A stretch of DNA of 27,270 nucleotides. It comes from a virus. Shown here piece by piece: positions 5,164-13,228 of this stretch. The notes under the pieces were generated by a model. The model searched no databases, was not told where the DNA came from, and saw only the letters and a program-made list of their open reading frames with translations. Where the stretch lies: IMG/VR virus record IMGVR_UViG_3300035698_028943, positions 1 through 27,270 of that record. One strand, written 5' to 3'. Every line of letters starts with the position of its first letter. The first letter of the stretch is position 1. A program made the translations under genes and the position numbers.

Positions 5164-6235
5164 AGAACAGGATCATTTATTTCCAACAAAAGAAGTTTCT
5201 TTACCACTCAAAAAGTCGTATGAAAGCACCTGGATAGTGCTAGATTCTGATCTTGAACTACTTAAGTGCCCTCGTTTAGCTATGATGATTGCTATCATTC
5301 GTGCTCTTAGCAAAAAGGAAGGCTTTTGTTACACTAGGAATTCTTTCTTCATGCAAAAGCTTTCTATATGTAACAAGACTGTAGAAAAACATCTTAAAAT
5401 CCTTGAAGACCTCAACTTAATCCACAGAAATTCTTGGGCTATTCCTAACAAAGGAAGCAAAAGACACATTGTCCCGAAAGAGAATTCTGATCGTTACTGG
5501 AGAGAATACTTATCTAAACCTGGGATCAATCCGGTAGCAATAAATAGGTTTCTTTTGAATTTCGGTCCACAACAAAAAGTGGAGTATAAACCCCCTACTG
5601 TAAAGCAAAATCCCGACCCGGTAAAAAGTTCCCATACCCCCAAATATTCCAAACCCCCAGAATCTGAGGGGGTGTCAATACGGCAGGGACAAAAAGTTGG
5701 TACCGTATTCTTAACGAATAACAGACTTATACAAGAAGAACAACGTATACAGAAGAAGAGCGTCGTCGTGCCCTTTCCAGTGACTCTAAGAGAAGAGCTT
5801 AAGAAGAGCAAGATAGAACCCGAGATGATTGAGATAGCTGTAAAGTTTGCTAAAGAGGACCCTGAGCGCTTCAAAAAGCTTAGAAACCCTGTAGGTTGGT
5901 TTGTAGCAGGCATTAAGCAAGGGTGGATACATGACGAGATAGCAAAGCATGAGCTCTTAAAGAGCCAGAGGTCGCCATACGCTGATGCTAGTGAGATAGC
6001 TGAGAACAAAATCAGGTATAACAGAGTGGCTAAAGAAGCAAAGAGATACGAAACTGATAGCTATGCCATAGTTCACAATGATCTAGAGGTTATATTTACT
6101 CATAAGCCTTCAGGAGGCTCTCCAATAGCTTTAGAGCGAATAGAATTTAGAGATTTAGAGTTCAGCATGAAAATAAAGCATCGATTGAAAGAGATGAAAT
6201 CCGAAAAAGAACGGGAGAATCTCAATGATATATGA
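5147..6235 (+). CDS. winged-helix replication protein, possible initiator
   Basis: 362 residues. The N-terminal 20-115 has the pattern of a winged-helix DNA-binding domain (LAMMIAIIRALSKKEGF, then NSFFMQKLSICNKTVEKHLK, then LEDLNLIHRNSW), as in phage replication proteins of the lambda O and replisome-organiser type. A Pro-rich linker (about 148-180) follows, then a helical C-terminal domain (EMIEIAVKFAKEDPERFKKL, NPVGWFVAGIKQGW) seen in many phage replication proteins. It probably binds the origin and recruits host helicase; no helicase gene is seen in the window. The RBS, AGGAAGG, is buried in the leader hairpin. The linker DNA is C-rich with a local hairpin. RusA overlaps its 3' end by 11 bases. 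Confidence 0.7.
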   Translation: MAIYIKEQDHLFPTKEVSLPLKKSYESTWIVLDSDLELLKCPRLAMMIAIIRALSKKEGFCYTRNSFFMQKLSICNKTVEKHLKILEDLNLIHRNSWAIPNKGSKRHIVPKENSDRYWREYLSKPGINPVAINRFLLNFGPQQKVEYKPPTVKQNPDPVKSSHTPKYSKPPESEGVSIRQGQKVGTVFLTNNRLIQEEQRIQKKSVVVPFPVTLREELKKSKIEPEMIEIAVKFAKEDPERFKKLRNPVGWFVAGIKQGWIHDEIAKHELLKSQRSPYADASEIAENKIRYNRVAKEAKRYETDSYAIVHNDLEVIFTHKPSGGSPIALERIEFRDLEFSMKIKHRLKEMKSEKERENLNDI

Positions 6236-6659
6236 AATTGAAGGAAGGCCTATACCCTGGATGAGAGCTGGGCGTCGTGGTTGGAGATACTACGATAGAC
6301 AGATGGAAAAGAAGAAAGAAGCAAAGGTTTGTATTCTTAAGCAGATGGAAGGACGAGGTCGCTACTCAGAGCCTATTAAGCTGACTATCGAGTTCCACAT
6401 GGTCATTCCAGTATCTTGGTCGAAGGCACGACGAGTAAACGCTGTTAAAAAGCCTCACGTAAGTGTTCCAGATATAGACAACTTGATAAAGTTTGTACTG
6501 GATTCTATGAACGATGTTCTTTGGTCAGATGATTCTATAATCTACGAGATAGTTTCACGAAAGGTGTATGCCCATAGTGACCCTAAGACAATATTTATAG
6601 TAGAAACCTTAAACGGAGAAACCCTTGAACCTTTGCCTAGTTTACAGCTCGAATGCTGA
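6225..6659 (+). CDS. rusA: RusA-type Holliday junction resolvase
   Basis: 144-residue RusA-family endonuclease, which cuts four-way junctions made during phage replication and recombination. The hallmark motif VPDIDNLIKFVLDSMNDVLW (81-100) carries the acidic pair Asp83 and Asp85 and Lys89, followed by Asp102/Asp103 (SDDSII), the usual metal-binding cluster. The N-terminus (YEIEGRPIPWMRAGR) also fits the family, and the length is normal. It overlaps the replication gene by 11 bases, so the two are co-translated. It would resolve branched products of the Erf-exonuclease system encoded on the other strand. Confidence 0.93.
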   Translation: MIYEIEGRPIPWMRAGRRGWRYYDRQMEKKKEAKVCILKQMEGRGRYSEPIKLTIEFHMVIPVSWSKARRVNAVKKPHVSVPDIDNLIKFVLDSMNDVLWSDDSIIYEIVSRKVYAHSDPKTIFIVETLNGETLEPLPSLQLEC

Positions 6660-6762
6660 ATTTCCTCCCATGTGCTATGGAAAGGAAATAGCTTTAGATG
6701 TATTGTCAGAACTGCGAGACTTAGGATTCAACCACACTAAGATGTTGATATTATGGCGTTAA
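6625..6762 (+). CDS. possible 45-residue ORF bridging RusA and the next gene
   Basis: A TTG at 6625 with GGAG six bases upstream opens a 45-codon frame inside the end of rusA. It ends at TAA 6760-6762, ten bases inside the next gene. The C-terminal half looks like an amphipathic helix (GKEIALDVLSELRDLGFNH). It fills the only gap in this otherwise gapless operon. The TTG start, short length and lack of any known family keep it doubtful; a shorter form from ATG 6670 has no ribosome-binding site. Confidence 0.3.
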   Translation: MNLCLVYSSNAEFPPMCYGKEIALDVLSELRDLGFNHTKMLILWR

Positions 6763-7133
6763 ACGAAGTAGAACTACAGTACGAGTTTCCTTGGCTTTTC
6801 GAAGACTTGACTCTTGATTGCCTTGAAGGATGGAAAAAGATTATCCATGATCTTTGTTTGGATTTAGAGGAGATTATAGGAGATGGGTTTCTTCTAGACT
6901 TTTGGACTGAACAGAGCTGCCCTAAGATAAAAAGAATTTCTAAGGAGTATGGACGCATGAAAGTTGATATTATTCGTGAGACCGATGAAATGCGAAAGCG
7001 AATAAATAAAGCTCAGGTTCAAAGTTCTTACACTTGTGAAAGATGCTCTCAACTTGGGCGTGTCAGATCTCTTAACAAGCTCCCAGTAGTTCGATGCGAA
7101 GAATGTATTAAGATAAACATCTTAGAAAATTAA
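6753..7133 (+). CDS. phage protein with C-terminal zinc ribbon
   Basis: 126 residues. The order of elements (L-E-G-W-K-K-I-I-H-D-L-C-x-D-L-E-E-I near 24-40, then a KEYGRMKVDII segment, then C-E-R-C ... C-E-E-C at about 94-118) matches a widespread uncharacterised phage family. In that family a GW(x)nL helix, a K-x-G-x-L-R-F segment and a CxxC...CxxC zinc knuckle follow each other. Zinc binding is likely; the role is unknown. It lies between rusA and two tiny genes in the early operon. Confidence 0.65.
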   Translation: MALNEVELQYEFPWLFEDLTLDCLEGWKKIIHDLCLDLEEIIGDGFLLDFWTEQSCPKIKRISKEYGRMKVDIIRETDEMRKRINKAQVQSSYTCERCSQLGRVRSLNKLPVVRCEECIKINILEN

Positions 7134-7156
7134 TACATAAAAAGGATTGTTTCTCC

Positions 7157-7369
7157 ATGAACTTGCTTCACATACGTCTTGCAGACGCTACATATATCGT
7201 ACAAAAAGACAAAATCTGTTTTGTAAAGATGAATAACCTCTCTATAGAGTTCTTCACCGTAACTGGCAATATAAGGATGGACTTCACAACCAAAGATAAG
7301 TGCTCTTTGATGCTAGATAGAATAATGAGTTATCTTGAATCTCACAGGAAAGGAAATTTAACATTATGA
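7157..7369 (+). CDS. small unidentified early protein
   Basis: 70 residues, predicted mainly beta strand at first (LLHIRLADATYIVQKDKICF, VKMNNLSIEFFTVTG) and a final helix (SLMLDRIMSYLES). ATG 7157 has AAAGGA 11 bases upstream. Its stop overlaps the next start (ATGA at 7366-7369), so the pair is translationally coupled. No family recognised. Confidence 0.6.
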   Translation: MNLLHIRLADATYIVQKDKICFVKMNNLSIEFFTVTGNIRMDFTTKDKCSLMLDRIMSYLESHRKGNLTL

Positions 7370-7554
7370 AAACCCTAGTAGTATACCACAAAGACTCGTA
7401 TTACAAGTTTGATAACCTATATAATAAGCATATGTTCGAGGTAGGAGCCTGCTCTATCTTAAAGGTCTTCGAGGTTGATAAGATAACGGGAGAAGACCGC
7501 ATGGTTGCATGCTTTAGAGAATGGTCTTATTTTCTTATAGATGATCAAGTATAG
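7366..7554 (+). CDS. small unidentified early protein
   Basis: 62 residues starting in an ATGA overlap with the gene before, preceded by AGGAAA. Aromatic-rich (YYKFDNLYNKHMFEV, WSYFLIDD), with no Cys cluster and no membrane segment. It is the last gene of the early plus-strand run; a promoter for the packaging genes follows it. No family recognised. Confidence 0.55.
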   Translation: MKTLVVYHKDSYYKFDNLYNKHMFEVGACSILKVFEVDKITGEDRMVACFREWSYFLIDDQV

Positions 7555-7560
7555 GCTGCA

Positions 7561-7589
7561 TTTAAAAGTGATTTTGCTTACTGTAAAAT
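7561..7589 (+). promoter_or_regulatory. candidate sigma-70 promoter of the packaging genes
   Basis: TTTAAA (7561-7566), 17 bases, TAAAAT (7584-7589), 15 bases before the small terminase ATG. The -10 matches five of six consensus positions and the -35 four of six. It lies in the 50-bp gap between early and virion genes, the right place for a late or middle promoter. Confidence 0.45.
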
Positions 7590-7604
7590 AAAAAGATTTA
7601 TCTT

Positions 7605-8066
7605 ATGAAAGAACGGTCGATACATGTATCTGAAGAATATCTAGAAACAGTCTGCGAATGGATGATTGAGTTTGCCAACATGGATGACTCATATACGATT
7701 CCTCAATTTGTCCAGTTCAAAGGTATCGGCTATCAATACATAAAATACTTCTGCAGAATTAACGATAAAGTCAGCAACACCTTTGAGATCATGAAGTCGG
7801 TTCTCCACAACAGGTGGCTGTTACTTGCTATGAGACTTGAAGAACTTCCAGCACATAGATCGAAGATGCTTATGAGATATCTAAAGCTTTACGATTCTCA
7901 TGGTGTAGATGTTGAGATAGAGATCAAATCGGCTATAGCAGAAGTGGAGACTAAAACCAACATGAAGGTAACGGCTGACAATTATGCTGCAGCAGAGCTT
8001 CAACAGCCTTATACAGGAATCTACCAATCGAACGATAACAAACGTAGAGGTGGAGACAAAGCTTAA
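7605..8066 (+). CDS. putative terminase small subunit
   Basis: 153 residues, the gene directly before the large terminase, which is where the DNA-recognition subunit normally lies. The N-terminal half is helical (EEYLETVCEWMIEFAN, a FVQFKGIGYQYIKYFC segment that could be a helix-turn-helix) and the next part is a long helical stretch (NRWLLLAMRLEELPAHRSKMLMRYLKLY) like the oligomerisation part of small terminases. The tail is short, polar and basic (NDNKRRGGDK), a plausible DNA or TerL contact. The call rests on position and layout; no strict family motif is visible. Confidence 0.6.
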   Translation: MKERSIHVSEEYLETVCEWMIEFANMDDSYTIPQFVQFKGIGYQYIKYFCRINDKVSNTFEIMKSVLHNRWLLLAMRLEELPAHRSKMLMRYLKLYDSHGVDVEIEIKSAIAEVETKTNMKVTADNYAAAELQQPYTGIYQSNDNKRRGGDKA

Positions 8067-10386
8067 CTCTTTTAAGCCGCGTCCTTATCAGGCTCCTATA
8101 CTTAAGGCCTTAGACAGTGGGTTTAAACGTGTTCTTGCCATACTCCCTAGAAGAGCTGGTAAGGATATCACCGCTCTTAACTATGTCATAAGACAGATGT
8201 GGGAGAACCCAGGTGTTTACTATTATATCTTCCCTACCTACTCTCAAGCCAAGAAGGTGATATGGGATTCAATGACGAACGAAGGTCAAAGGATTCTAGA
8301 TTACTTCCCTGAAGATCTTCTCACTCAGAAGAACTCTCAAGAGATGAAAATTAGGATGCAGGCTAAGAATGGTTCCGAGTCTTTATTTCAGCTTGTTGGT
8401 AGTGACAACTATGATTGCTTTAGTGATGACACAGAAATCCTATCTGAAGATGGTTGGGTTAAATTTAAAGACCTTGATCAATCTTTATCTGTCGCGACTT
8501 TAAACAGTGAAACATCTGAGTTTGAATGGCAGACTCCCACTCAACATGTAGAATATGACTTTGATGGGGATCTATATTGCATAAAGAATTCATCTGTAGA
8601 TTTTGCTGTTACGCCTAATCATAGGTTCTTTGTAGAGTCACCTAAGGGTGTTAAAAAGTTTAAGCAGATACAAGACCCAACGATAATAAACGATAAGATA
8701 CCTAGTGGATGCATGTGGACGGGTGTAAGTCCTGAAACCATCATGGGCTATCCGGCAGAGGCATTTGTAAAGTTTTTAGCGATGTACTTATCTGAAGGAA
8801 GTTGTTTCTCTAATGAAAAGTGTTATCGTATAACCATCAGCCAGACTAAAAAAGGTGTTAGAGATGAGATTGTAGATATTCTAAATGAAATGAAGCTTTC
8901 TTATACTAGTTTTGATGGTGGATTCAACATAGAAAACAAAGAGCTTTTTAAATACTGCTCTCAGTTTGGAAAGCAACAGGAAAGATTTATCCCTAAATAT
9001 GTGCTTAATCTTTCTAATCATCTTCTTCATATTCTATTTGAATATCTTGTTTTGGGTGATGGGCATAGGTGTGACACTTATATAGCCTATTATTCTTCCA
9101 GCAAAAAATTAATAGACAATGTTCAGGAAGTAATCATAAAAATAGGTCTATCAGGGAATGTTCGTTTGAAGCATGAGAAGGGTTACACTAGTAAAATCAA
9201 AGAGAGAGAGGTAATAGCTAAACGTAATCTTTATGAGATTAGAGTTAGATTCTCAAAGTTTAAAAGGTTTCACGGGAGTGCTAACAGGCCATACATCCAC
9301 AAGAGTCCTTACACAGGCAAAGTATATTGCGTCAGTGTACCGAATGAAATTATCAAGGTGAGAAGAAATGGTTTCGAAATGTGGTCTGGAAATTCTCTCA
9401 TGGGTACCAATCCTCGTGGTGTTGTCTTCTCTGAATACGCCCTTCAAGATCCACGTGCATATCAGTACATTCGTCCTATACTTACTGCTAACGGTGGTTG
9501 GGCTCTTTTCATTTCTACTCCTAGGGGCAAGAATCATCTCTGGACTTTAGCAGAGCTTGCAAGAGTTTCACCTGACTGGTTTTATATTAAGCTTTCGGTA
9601 GAAGACACAAACCATATCCCTATGTCTGAGATTGCTAAAGAGCGTCGTGAAGGGCTAATGAGTGAGGATATGATACAGCAAGAGTATTATACGTCATTCG
9701 AAATGGGGATTGAGGGAGCGTACTACAACAAGTACATAGATATAGCTAAACGTGAAGGACGCATAGCAGATGTTCCATGGGAGAATGGTTTTAAGGTTCA
9801 CACGGCTTGGGATATAGGAGTACGTGACTCTACAACGATTATCTTCTTTCAGACAATTGGACAGACCATTCGAATCATAGATTGCTATGAAAACTCTAAG
9901 GAAGGACTTGAACACTATGTATCAGTACTTCAAAGTAAACCCTATGTATATGGAACACATATTGCACCTCATGATATACGGGTAAAAGAGTGGGGATCGG
10001 GAATCACTAGAATTGAAAAGGCTCGACAGCTAGGAGTAAAATTCACTATGTCAGAGAATCTTGAGATACCAGATGGCATAGAGGCTTGTAGATCACTTTT
10101 CAATAAGCTTTGGTTTGACGAAATTAAGTGCAAAACGCTAATAAAAGCCCTAGAAAATTACAGACAAGAATATGATGTAAAAAGAAAAGTATACAAATCA
10201 CGTCCTTTACATGATTGGAGCTCACACTTTGCAGATGCTTTTAGATATTTGGCAGTATCAGTTCCAAAAACACGTGATGGACTCAGTGCACAAGAACTAG
10301 AAGCTCGCTATCAAAATGCGAGATATGGAAACCAAGGAAAGTTACCTGCAATGTTTAGAGACGATAACAATTTAGGAGCCCGTTAA
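8050..10386 (+). CDS. terL: terminase large subunit with an in-frame intein
   Basis: Packaging motor ATPase and headful nuclease. Codon numbers here count from the upstream ATG 7984. Walker A is LPRRAGKD (54-61), then an intein (145-470), then Walker B GVVFSEY (about 479-485). The RNase-H-like nuclease shows AWDIGV (Asp610), PHDIRV (Asp664) and HFADAF (Asp751), the acidic triad. Without the intein the protein is about 450-475 residues, normal for a P22-like TerL. The start is not settled: ATG 7984 would overlap the small subunit by 83 bases without a good ribosome-binding site; GTG 8050 overlaps by 17 and keeps the conserved KPRPYQAPILKAL segment. The intein must splice out for the ATPase site to form. 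Confidence 0.93.
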   Translation: METKLNSFKPRPYQAPILKALDSGFKRVLAILPRRAGKDITALNYVIRQMWENPGVYYYIFPTYSQAKKVIWDSMTNEGQRILDYFPEDLLTQKNSQEMKIRMQAKNGSESLFQLVGSDNYDCFSDDTEILSEDGWVKFKDLDQSLSVATLNSETSEFEWQTPTQHVEYDFDGDLYCIKNSSVDFAVTPNHRFFVESPKGVKKFKQIQDPTIINDKIPSGCMWTGVSPETIMGYPAEAFVKFLAMYLSEGSCFSNEKCYRITISQTKKGVRDEIVDILNEMKLSYTSFDGGFNIENKELFKYCSQFGKQQERFIPKYVLNLSNHLLHILFEYLVLGDGHRCDTYIAYYSSSKKLIDNVQEVIIKIGLSGNVRLKHEKGYTSKIKEREVIAKRNLYEIRVRFSKFKRFHGSANRPYIHKSPYTGKVYCVSVPNEIIKVRRNGFEMWSGNSLMGTNPRGVVFSEYALQDPRAYQYIRPILTANGGWALFISTPRGKNHLWTLAELARVSPDWFYIKLSVEDTNHIPMSEIAKERREGLMSEDMIQQEYYTSFEMGIEGAYYNKYIDIAKREGRIADVPWENGFKVHTAWDIGVRDSTTIIFFQTIGQTIRIIDCYENSKEGLEHYVSVLQSKPYVYGTHIAPHDIRVKEWGSGITRIEKARQLGVKFTMSENLEIPDGIEACRSLFNKLWFDEIKCKTLIKALENYRQEYDVKRKVYKSRPLHDWSSHFADAFRYLAVSVPKTRDGLSAQELEARYQNARYGNQGKLPAMFRDDNNLGAR
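8416..9393 (+). mobile_element. LAGLIDADG intein in the large terminase
   Basis: 326 residues from Cys1 (CFSDDTEILSEDGWVKF, block A) to the final Asn326, with Ser as the first residue of the C-extein. Block B is TPNH (66-69). The two homing-endonuclease motifs are FLAMYLSEGSC (120-130) and LFEYLVLGDGH (207-217), so it is a two-motif DOD endonuclease. Block F is VYCVSVPNEI (303-312). Removing it joins GSDNYD to SLMGTNPRGVVFSEY, which restores a normal terminase sequence just before Walker B. The residue before the last Asn is Gly instead of the usual His. Self-splicing and homing are inferred from the intact motifs. Confidence 0.92.
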
Positions 10387-12476
10387 TGACTCTATTCCCA
10401 AATACCACTGCAAATTGGTTTTATCCCGAGGAAACTCATAATGACAACACCCTTAAAGAAAGGATGGAAGACACCTATGCGCAAAGTATTACAATCAATC
10501 AAAGTTTTTGGGCAGAAGCTGACACCGATTCAAGATTTAAAGCCGGAGACCAAACGTTATGGAATGACATTTACAGCCACTTGCCTGCTTTTAGGCGTCG
10601 TGTTTTTAATTTTAATAGGATACGTCGCGTTTGTAATATGATAACTGGTTACCAAAGGCGTAACCGAAAATCAACTGTTGTAACTCCTGTAGAGAATTCG
10701 GATGATGCAACAGCTAATCAGTTCTCAAAAGTAATGATTTGGGCTATGCAGCAAGACAACACATTGTCTACTATTTCTGAAGCGTTTGATGGTGCAGTTA
10801 CTGCGGGGATGAATCTTCTTTCTGTTTGGATGGACTACAGATCTGACCCCATCAATGGCGATATCAAAGTAGATAACGTCTCTTATAACGGCTACCTAAT
10901 AGATCCTTTCTTCAAGAAGCATGACCTCTCAGACTGTAACTTTATTTGGACTCGTAAATGGCTTACTAAAGTTCAGATAAAGTCTTTGCTCCCTGATAGA
11001 AAGAAAGATATTGAGGCAATGTCGGGTCGTGGTAATGGTGATGGAAAGTTTCAGTACATGCCTGAATCCTATAATACAGACATGGATAACCTTCTTACAT
11101 ACGATGAGTATTGGTACAGAGACTACAGAACACAAAAGCTAATCGTTGATGTAAAGACCGGTGAGACACTTGAGTGGAAAGGGAGTGAAGAAGACTTAGA
11201 ACGCTTCCTGGATAAGTTTCCTGAGCTCACAGCAATAGATAACGAGATACAAACCTGTAAGCTCGGAATATTAGTTCAAGGGCAAGTCATGTATCATGGT
11301 CTTAATCCTATGGGAATAGACATGTATCCTTTTGTCCCCGTTCTTGGATATTACGAGCCGCAGCTTCCAGACTTCCCCTGGAGGATCCAAGGTGTTGTAA
11401 GGGGTTTAAGAGACAGTCAGTACCTTTACAATCGTCGAAAAGTAATAGAGCTAGACATTTTAGAATCTCAGATCAACTCAGGATGGAAGTATAAAGAAGA
11501 CTCCCTTGTTAACCCTAATGACGTATTCCTAGAAGGACAAGGAAGAGGCCTCGCTCTTAAGCAAGAAGCTCAAATGTCTGACGTAGAAAAGATTCAACCT
11601 CCTGCTATTCCTCAATCTATGATCGAACTTTCAAAGATTCTCGGAGATGAGATTCAGCAGATTTCAGGTGTAAACGAAGAGCTTCTAGGTTCAGCAGATG
11701 ACGATAAGTCTGGTATTCTTTCAATGCTTCGACAAGGCGCTGGACTTACTACTCTTCAAGTTCTTTTCGATCAGCTAGACTTCTCTCAAAAGCTTTTAGG
11801 TAGAATATTTATAGACCTTATACAGAACAATTTCTCTCCTGGAAAGATACAACGAATTATATCCGAAAAGCCTTCAGAACAGTTCTACAACAAAGCATTC
11901 GGAAAATACGATGCTGTAGCCGAAGAAGGACTTAACACATCTACTCAACGTCAGATGCAGTTTAAGCAGCTTCTAGGCCTTAAAGAGTTAGGAGTACCCG
12001 TACCAACAGACCTGCTGATCCGTTCATCTACGCTTCAAAATAAAGAAGAGCTCGTGGAAGCGATAGGAAAGGAAGAGCAGAGCCAGCAGCAAATGCAACA
12101 GAGTCAACAGCAGATTCAGATGATGAAAATGCAAGGAGACATGCAAGAGCAAATGGCCAAAATAAAAGACCTCGAGTCACGTGCAGAGGCAAACGCGGGA
12201 TTAGGGCTAGAAAGAGCATCCCGTGTTGTTGAAAATAGAGCGCTTGCCGTTGAGCGTCTTGCAGAAGCCGAGAAAGACAGAGAGCTTGGTACACTTCATC
12301 AGGTAAAAGCGATGAAGGAGCTTGAATCAATGGATCTTAGTCAACTTGAACGTCTATTCAAATTGACAGAAGCCCTTAAAGAGACTGAGTCAGCCTCTGA
12401 GAGGGAAGATAAAATTAGCGTTCAAACCCCAAACATAGAAGAATTAGCAGTTTCTGCTAAAGGAGTCAGTCAATGA
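10386..12476 (+). CDS. portal protein, P22 gp1-like
   Basis: 696-residue portal, the 12-fold ring through which DNA enters and leaves the head. It has the look of the P22-type portal family: AFRRRVFNFNRIRRVCNMITGYQRRNRKSTVVTP near 60-95, FNRRK-like YLYNRRKVIELDI (about 345) and ISGVNEELLGSADDDKSGI near 430. A long Gln-rich coiled coil (about 560-610, QQQMQQSQQQIQMMKMQ) and helical tail follow, as in P22-like barrels. It starts in a TAATG overlap with the terminase and ends in an ATGA overlap with the next gene. Confidence 0.9.
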   Translation: MTLFPNTTANWFYPEETHNDNTLKERMEDTYAQSITINQSFWAEADTDSRFKAGDQTLWNDIYSHLPAFRRRVFNFNRIRRVCNMITGYQRRNRKSTVVTPVENSDDATANQFSKVMIWAMQQDNTLSTISEAFDGAVTAGMNLLSVWMDYRSDPINGDIKVDNVSYNGYLIDPFFKKHDLSDCNFIWTRKWLTKVQIKSLLPDRKKDIEAMSGRGNGDGKFQYMPESYNTDMDNLLTYDEYWYRDYRTQKLIVDVKTGETLEWKGSEEDLERFLDKFPELTAIDNEIQTCKLGILVQGQVMYHGLNPMGIDMYPFVPVLGYYEPQLPDFPWRIQGVVRGLRDSQYLYNRRKVIELDILESQINSGWKYKEDSLVNPNDVFLEGQGRGLALKQEAQMSDVEKIQPPAIPQSMIELSKILGDEIQQISGVNEELLGSADDDKSGILSMLRQGAGLTTLQVLFDQLDFSQKLLGRIFIDLIQNNFSPGKIQRIISEKPSEQFYNKAFGKYDAVAEEGLNTSTQRQMQFKQLLGLKELGVPVPTDLLIRSSTLQNKEELVEAIGKEEQSQQQMQQSQQQIQMMKMQGDMQEQMAKIKDLESRAEANAGLGLERASRVVENRALAVERLAEAEKDRELGTLHQVKAMKELESMDLSQLERLFKLTEALKETESASEREDKISVQTPNIEELAVSAKGVSQ

Positions 12477-12754
12477 AAAAGCAAGATATGAAAGACCGTA
12501 TGGATGAGTCTATGGGAATGAAAAGATACGAAGAAAGACATAGAAAAGGTCCTATGGACTCACAGTTTTACGGTATGATTTCAGAAGATAACTCAGAGCC
12601 TGCAAACTTGCCTCAGCATGTTGTGCAAAAAACCTATCCTAAACCTGCTCATTTTAATTCTCACGAACTTGATGACACTATCCGTGGTCTAGATGACACA
12701 CGTACTGATGACATTAAGAAGATGGAGCGCTACGAATCAGTAGATAAGTATTAG
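12473..12754 (+). CDS. small head-region protein with KDRxDES motif
   Basis: 93 residues, highly charged, coupled to the portal gene by an ATGA overlap. The N-terminal KDRMDESMGMKRYEER shares the motif K-D-R-x-D-E-S-x-G-M with the gene at 12937. The middle is MDSQFYGMISED. The rest is polar and probably flexible. It lies among other tiny genes between portal and scaffold; such proteins are often minor virion or assembly factors. Function not known. Confidence 0.65.
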   Translation: MKKQDMKDRMDESMGMKRYEERHRKGPMDSQFYGMISEDNSEPANLPQHVVQKTYPKPAHFNSHELDDTIRGLDDTRTDDIKKMERYESVDKY

Positions 12755-12763
12755 GAGTCTATT

Positions 12764-12940
12764 ATGGCTATGCCAAGACCCTCAGGTGAAGCTCAGGAAA
12801 TTGCAGAGAAAGTAGTCCCAGGACTATATAAATCTAAAAGATCCAAGAGGGCACCTGTAGATGACGATCCGCGAGGTTCGATGTCAGAGGTAGAAATTAT
12901 GCAAACAAATCAAATTGAGAGTAAGGAAGGTTTAAGATGA
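12764..12940 (+). CDS. 58-residue small head-region protein
   Basis: ORF from ATG 12764 (AGGAG at 12753-12757, seven bases upstream) to TGA 12938-12940, which overlaps the next ATG by four bases. It fills the space between its neighbours exactly. The sequence is basic then acidic (LYKSKRSKRAPVDDDPRGSM), with no Cys and no membrane segment. No family recognised; the good ribosome-binding site and coupling support it as real. Confidence 0.65.
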   Translation: MAMPRPSGEAQEIAEKVVPGLYKSKRSKRAPVDDDPRGSMSEVEIMQTNQIESKEGLR

Positions 12941-13176
12941 AAAGAATGAAGCAAGGTTTTAATTCGAGATTAGATGAGTCCATCGCTGAAAGAAATGGTC
13001 CTAAGAGCCAGTCTTTGAAAGATCGTAGAGACGAATCTAAAGGAATGGAAAAGAAAGAGACTGGACATGCATACGCTGGTGACAAAGAGATGGATAAGAA
13101 GTATAAGCATCACATGGCAGTGGCGCATCACAAGTATCTAGCTAATAAGCATCGTAAAAAGTTGCATGAAAAGTAA
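12937..13176 (+). CDS. small basic head-region protein with doubled DES motif
   Basis: 79 residues, very basic, His- and Lys-rich (KYKHHMAVAHHKYLANKHRKK at the C-terminus). It has two forms of one motif: SRLDESIAER near 10-19 and KDRRDESKGMEKKE near 28-41, the second close to the motif at the start of the 12473 product. This suggests duplication within and between these tiny genes. ATGA overlap with the gene before. A role in binding DNA or the portal is possible; none is shown. Confidence 0.65.
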   Translation: MKRMKQGFNSRLDESIAERNGPKSQSLKDRRDESKGMEKKETGHAYAGDKEMDKKYKHHMAVAHHKYLANKHRKKLHEK

Positions 13177-13183
13177 AGTTCGT

Positions 13184-13208
13184 CCGGTCATGATTTGCTT
13201 GTGACCGG
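13184..13208 (+). other. inverted repeat between small head genes
   Basis: Perfect 7-bp stem CCGGTCA/TGACCGG with an 11-base loop, in the 52-bp gap after the stop at 13176. No T run follows, so it is not a standard terminator; it may protect or separate message ends. Confidence 0.45.
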
Positions 13209-13228
13209 TAAATTTATAGGATTAACAG

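Noticed and set aside
5494-6009. 171-residue minus-strand ORF opposite the replication gene
   Set aside because: Ser/Cys/Phe-rich antisense frame of a good gene, with no operon context.
9253-9915. Antisense and alternate-frame ORFs over the terminase
   Set aside because: They overlap fully with conserved terminase and intein motifs in the main frame.
12028-12330. 100-residue minus-strand ORF opposite the portal 3' end
   Set aside because: Shadow of the Gln-rich coiled-coil codons; Leu/Ala-rich composition is an artefact of that repeat.
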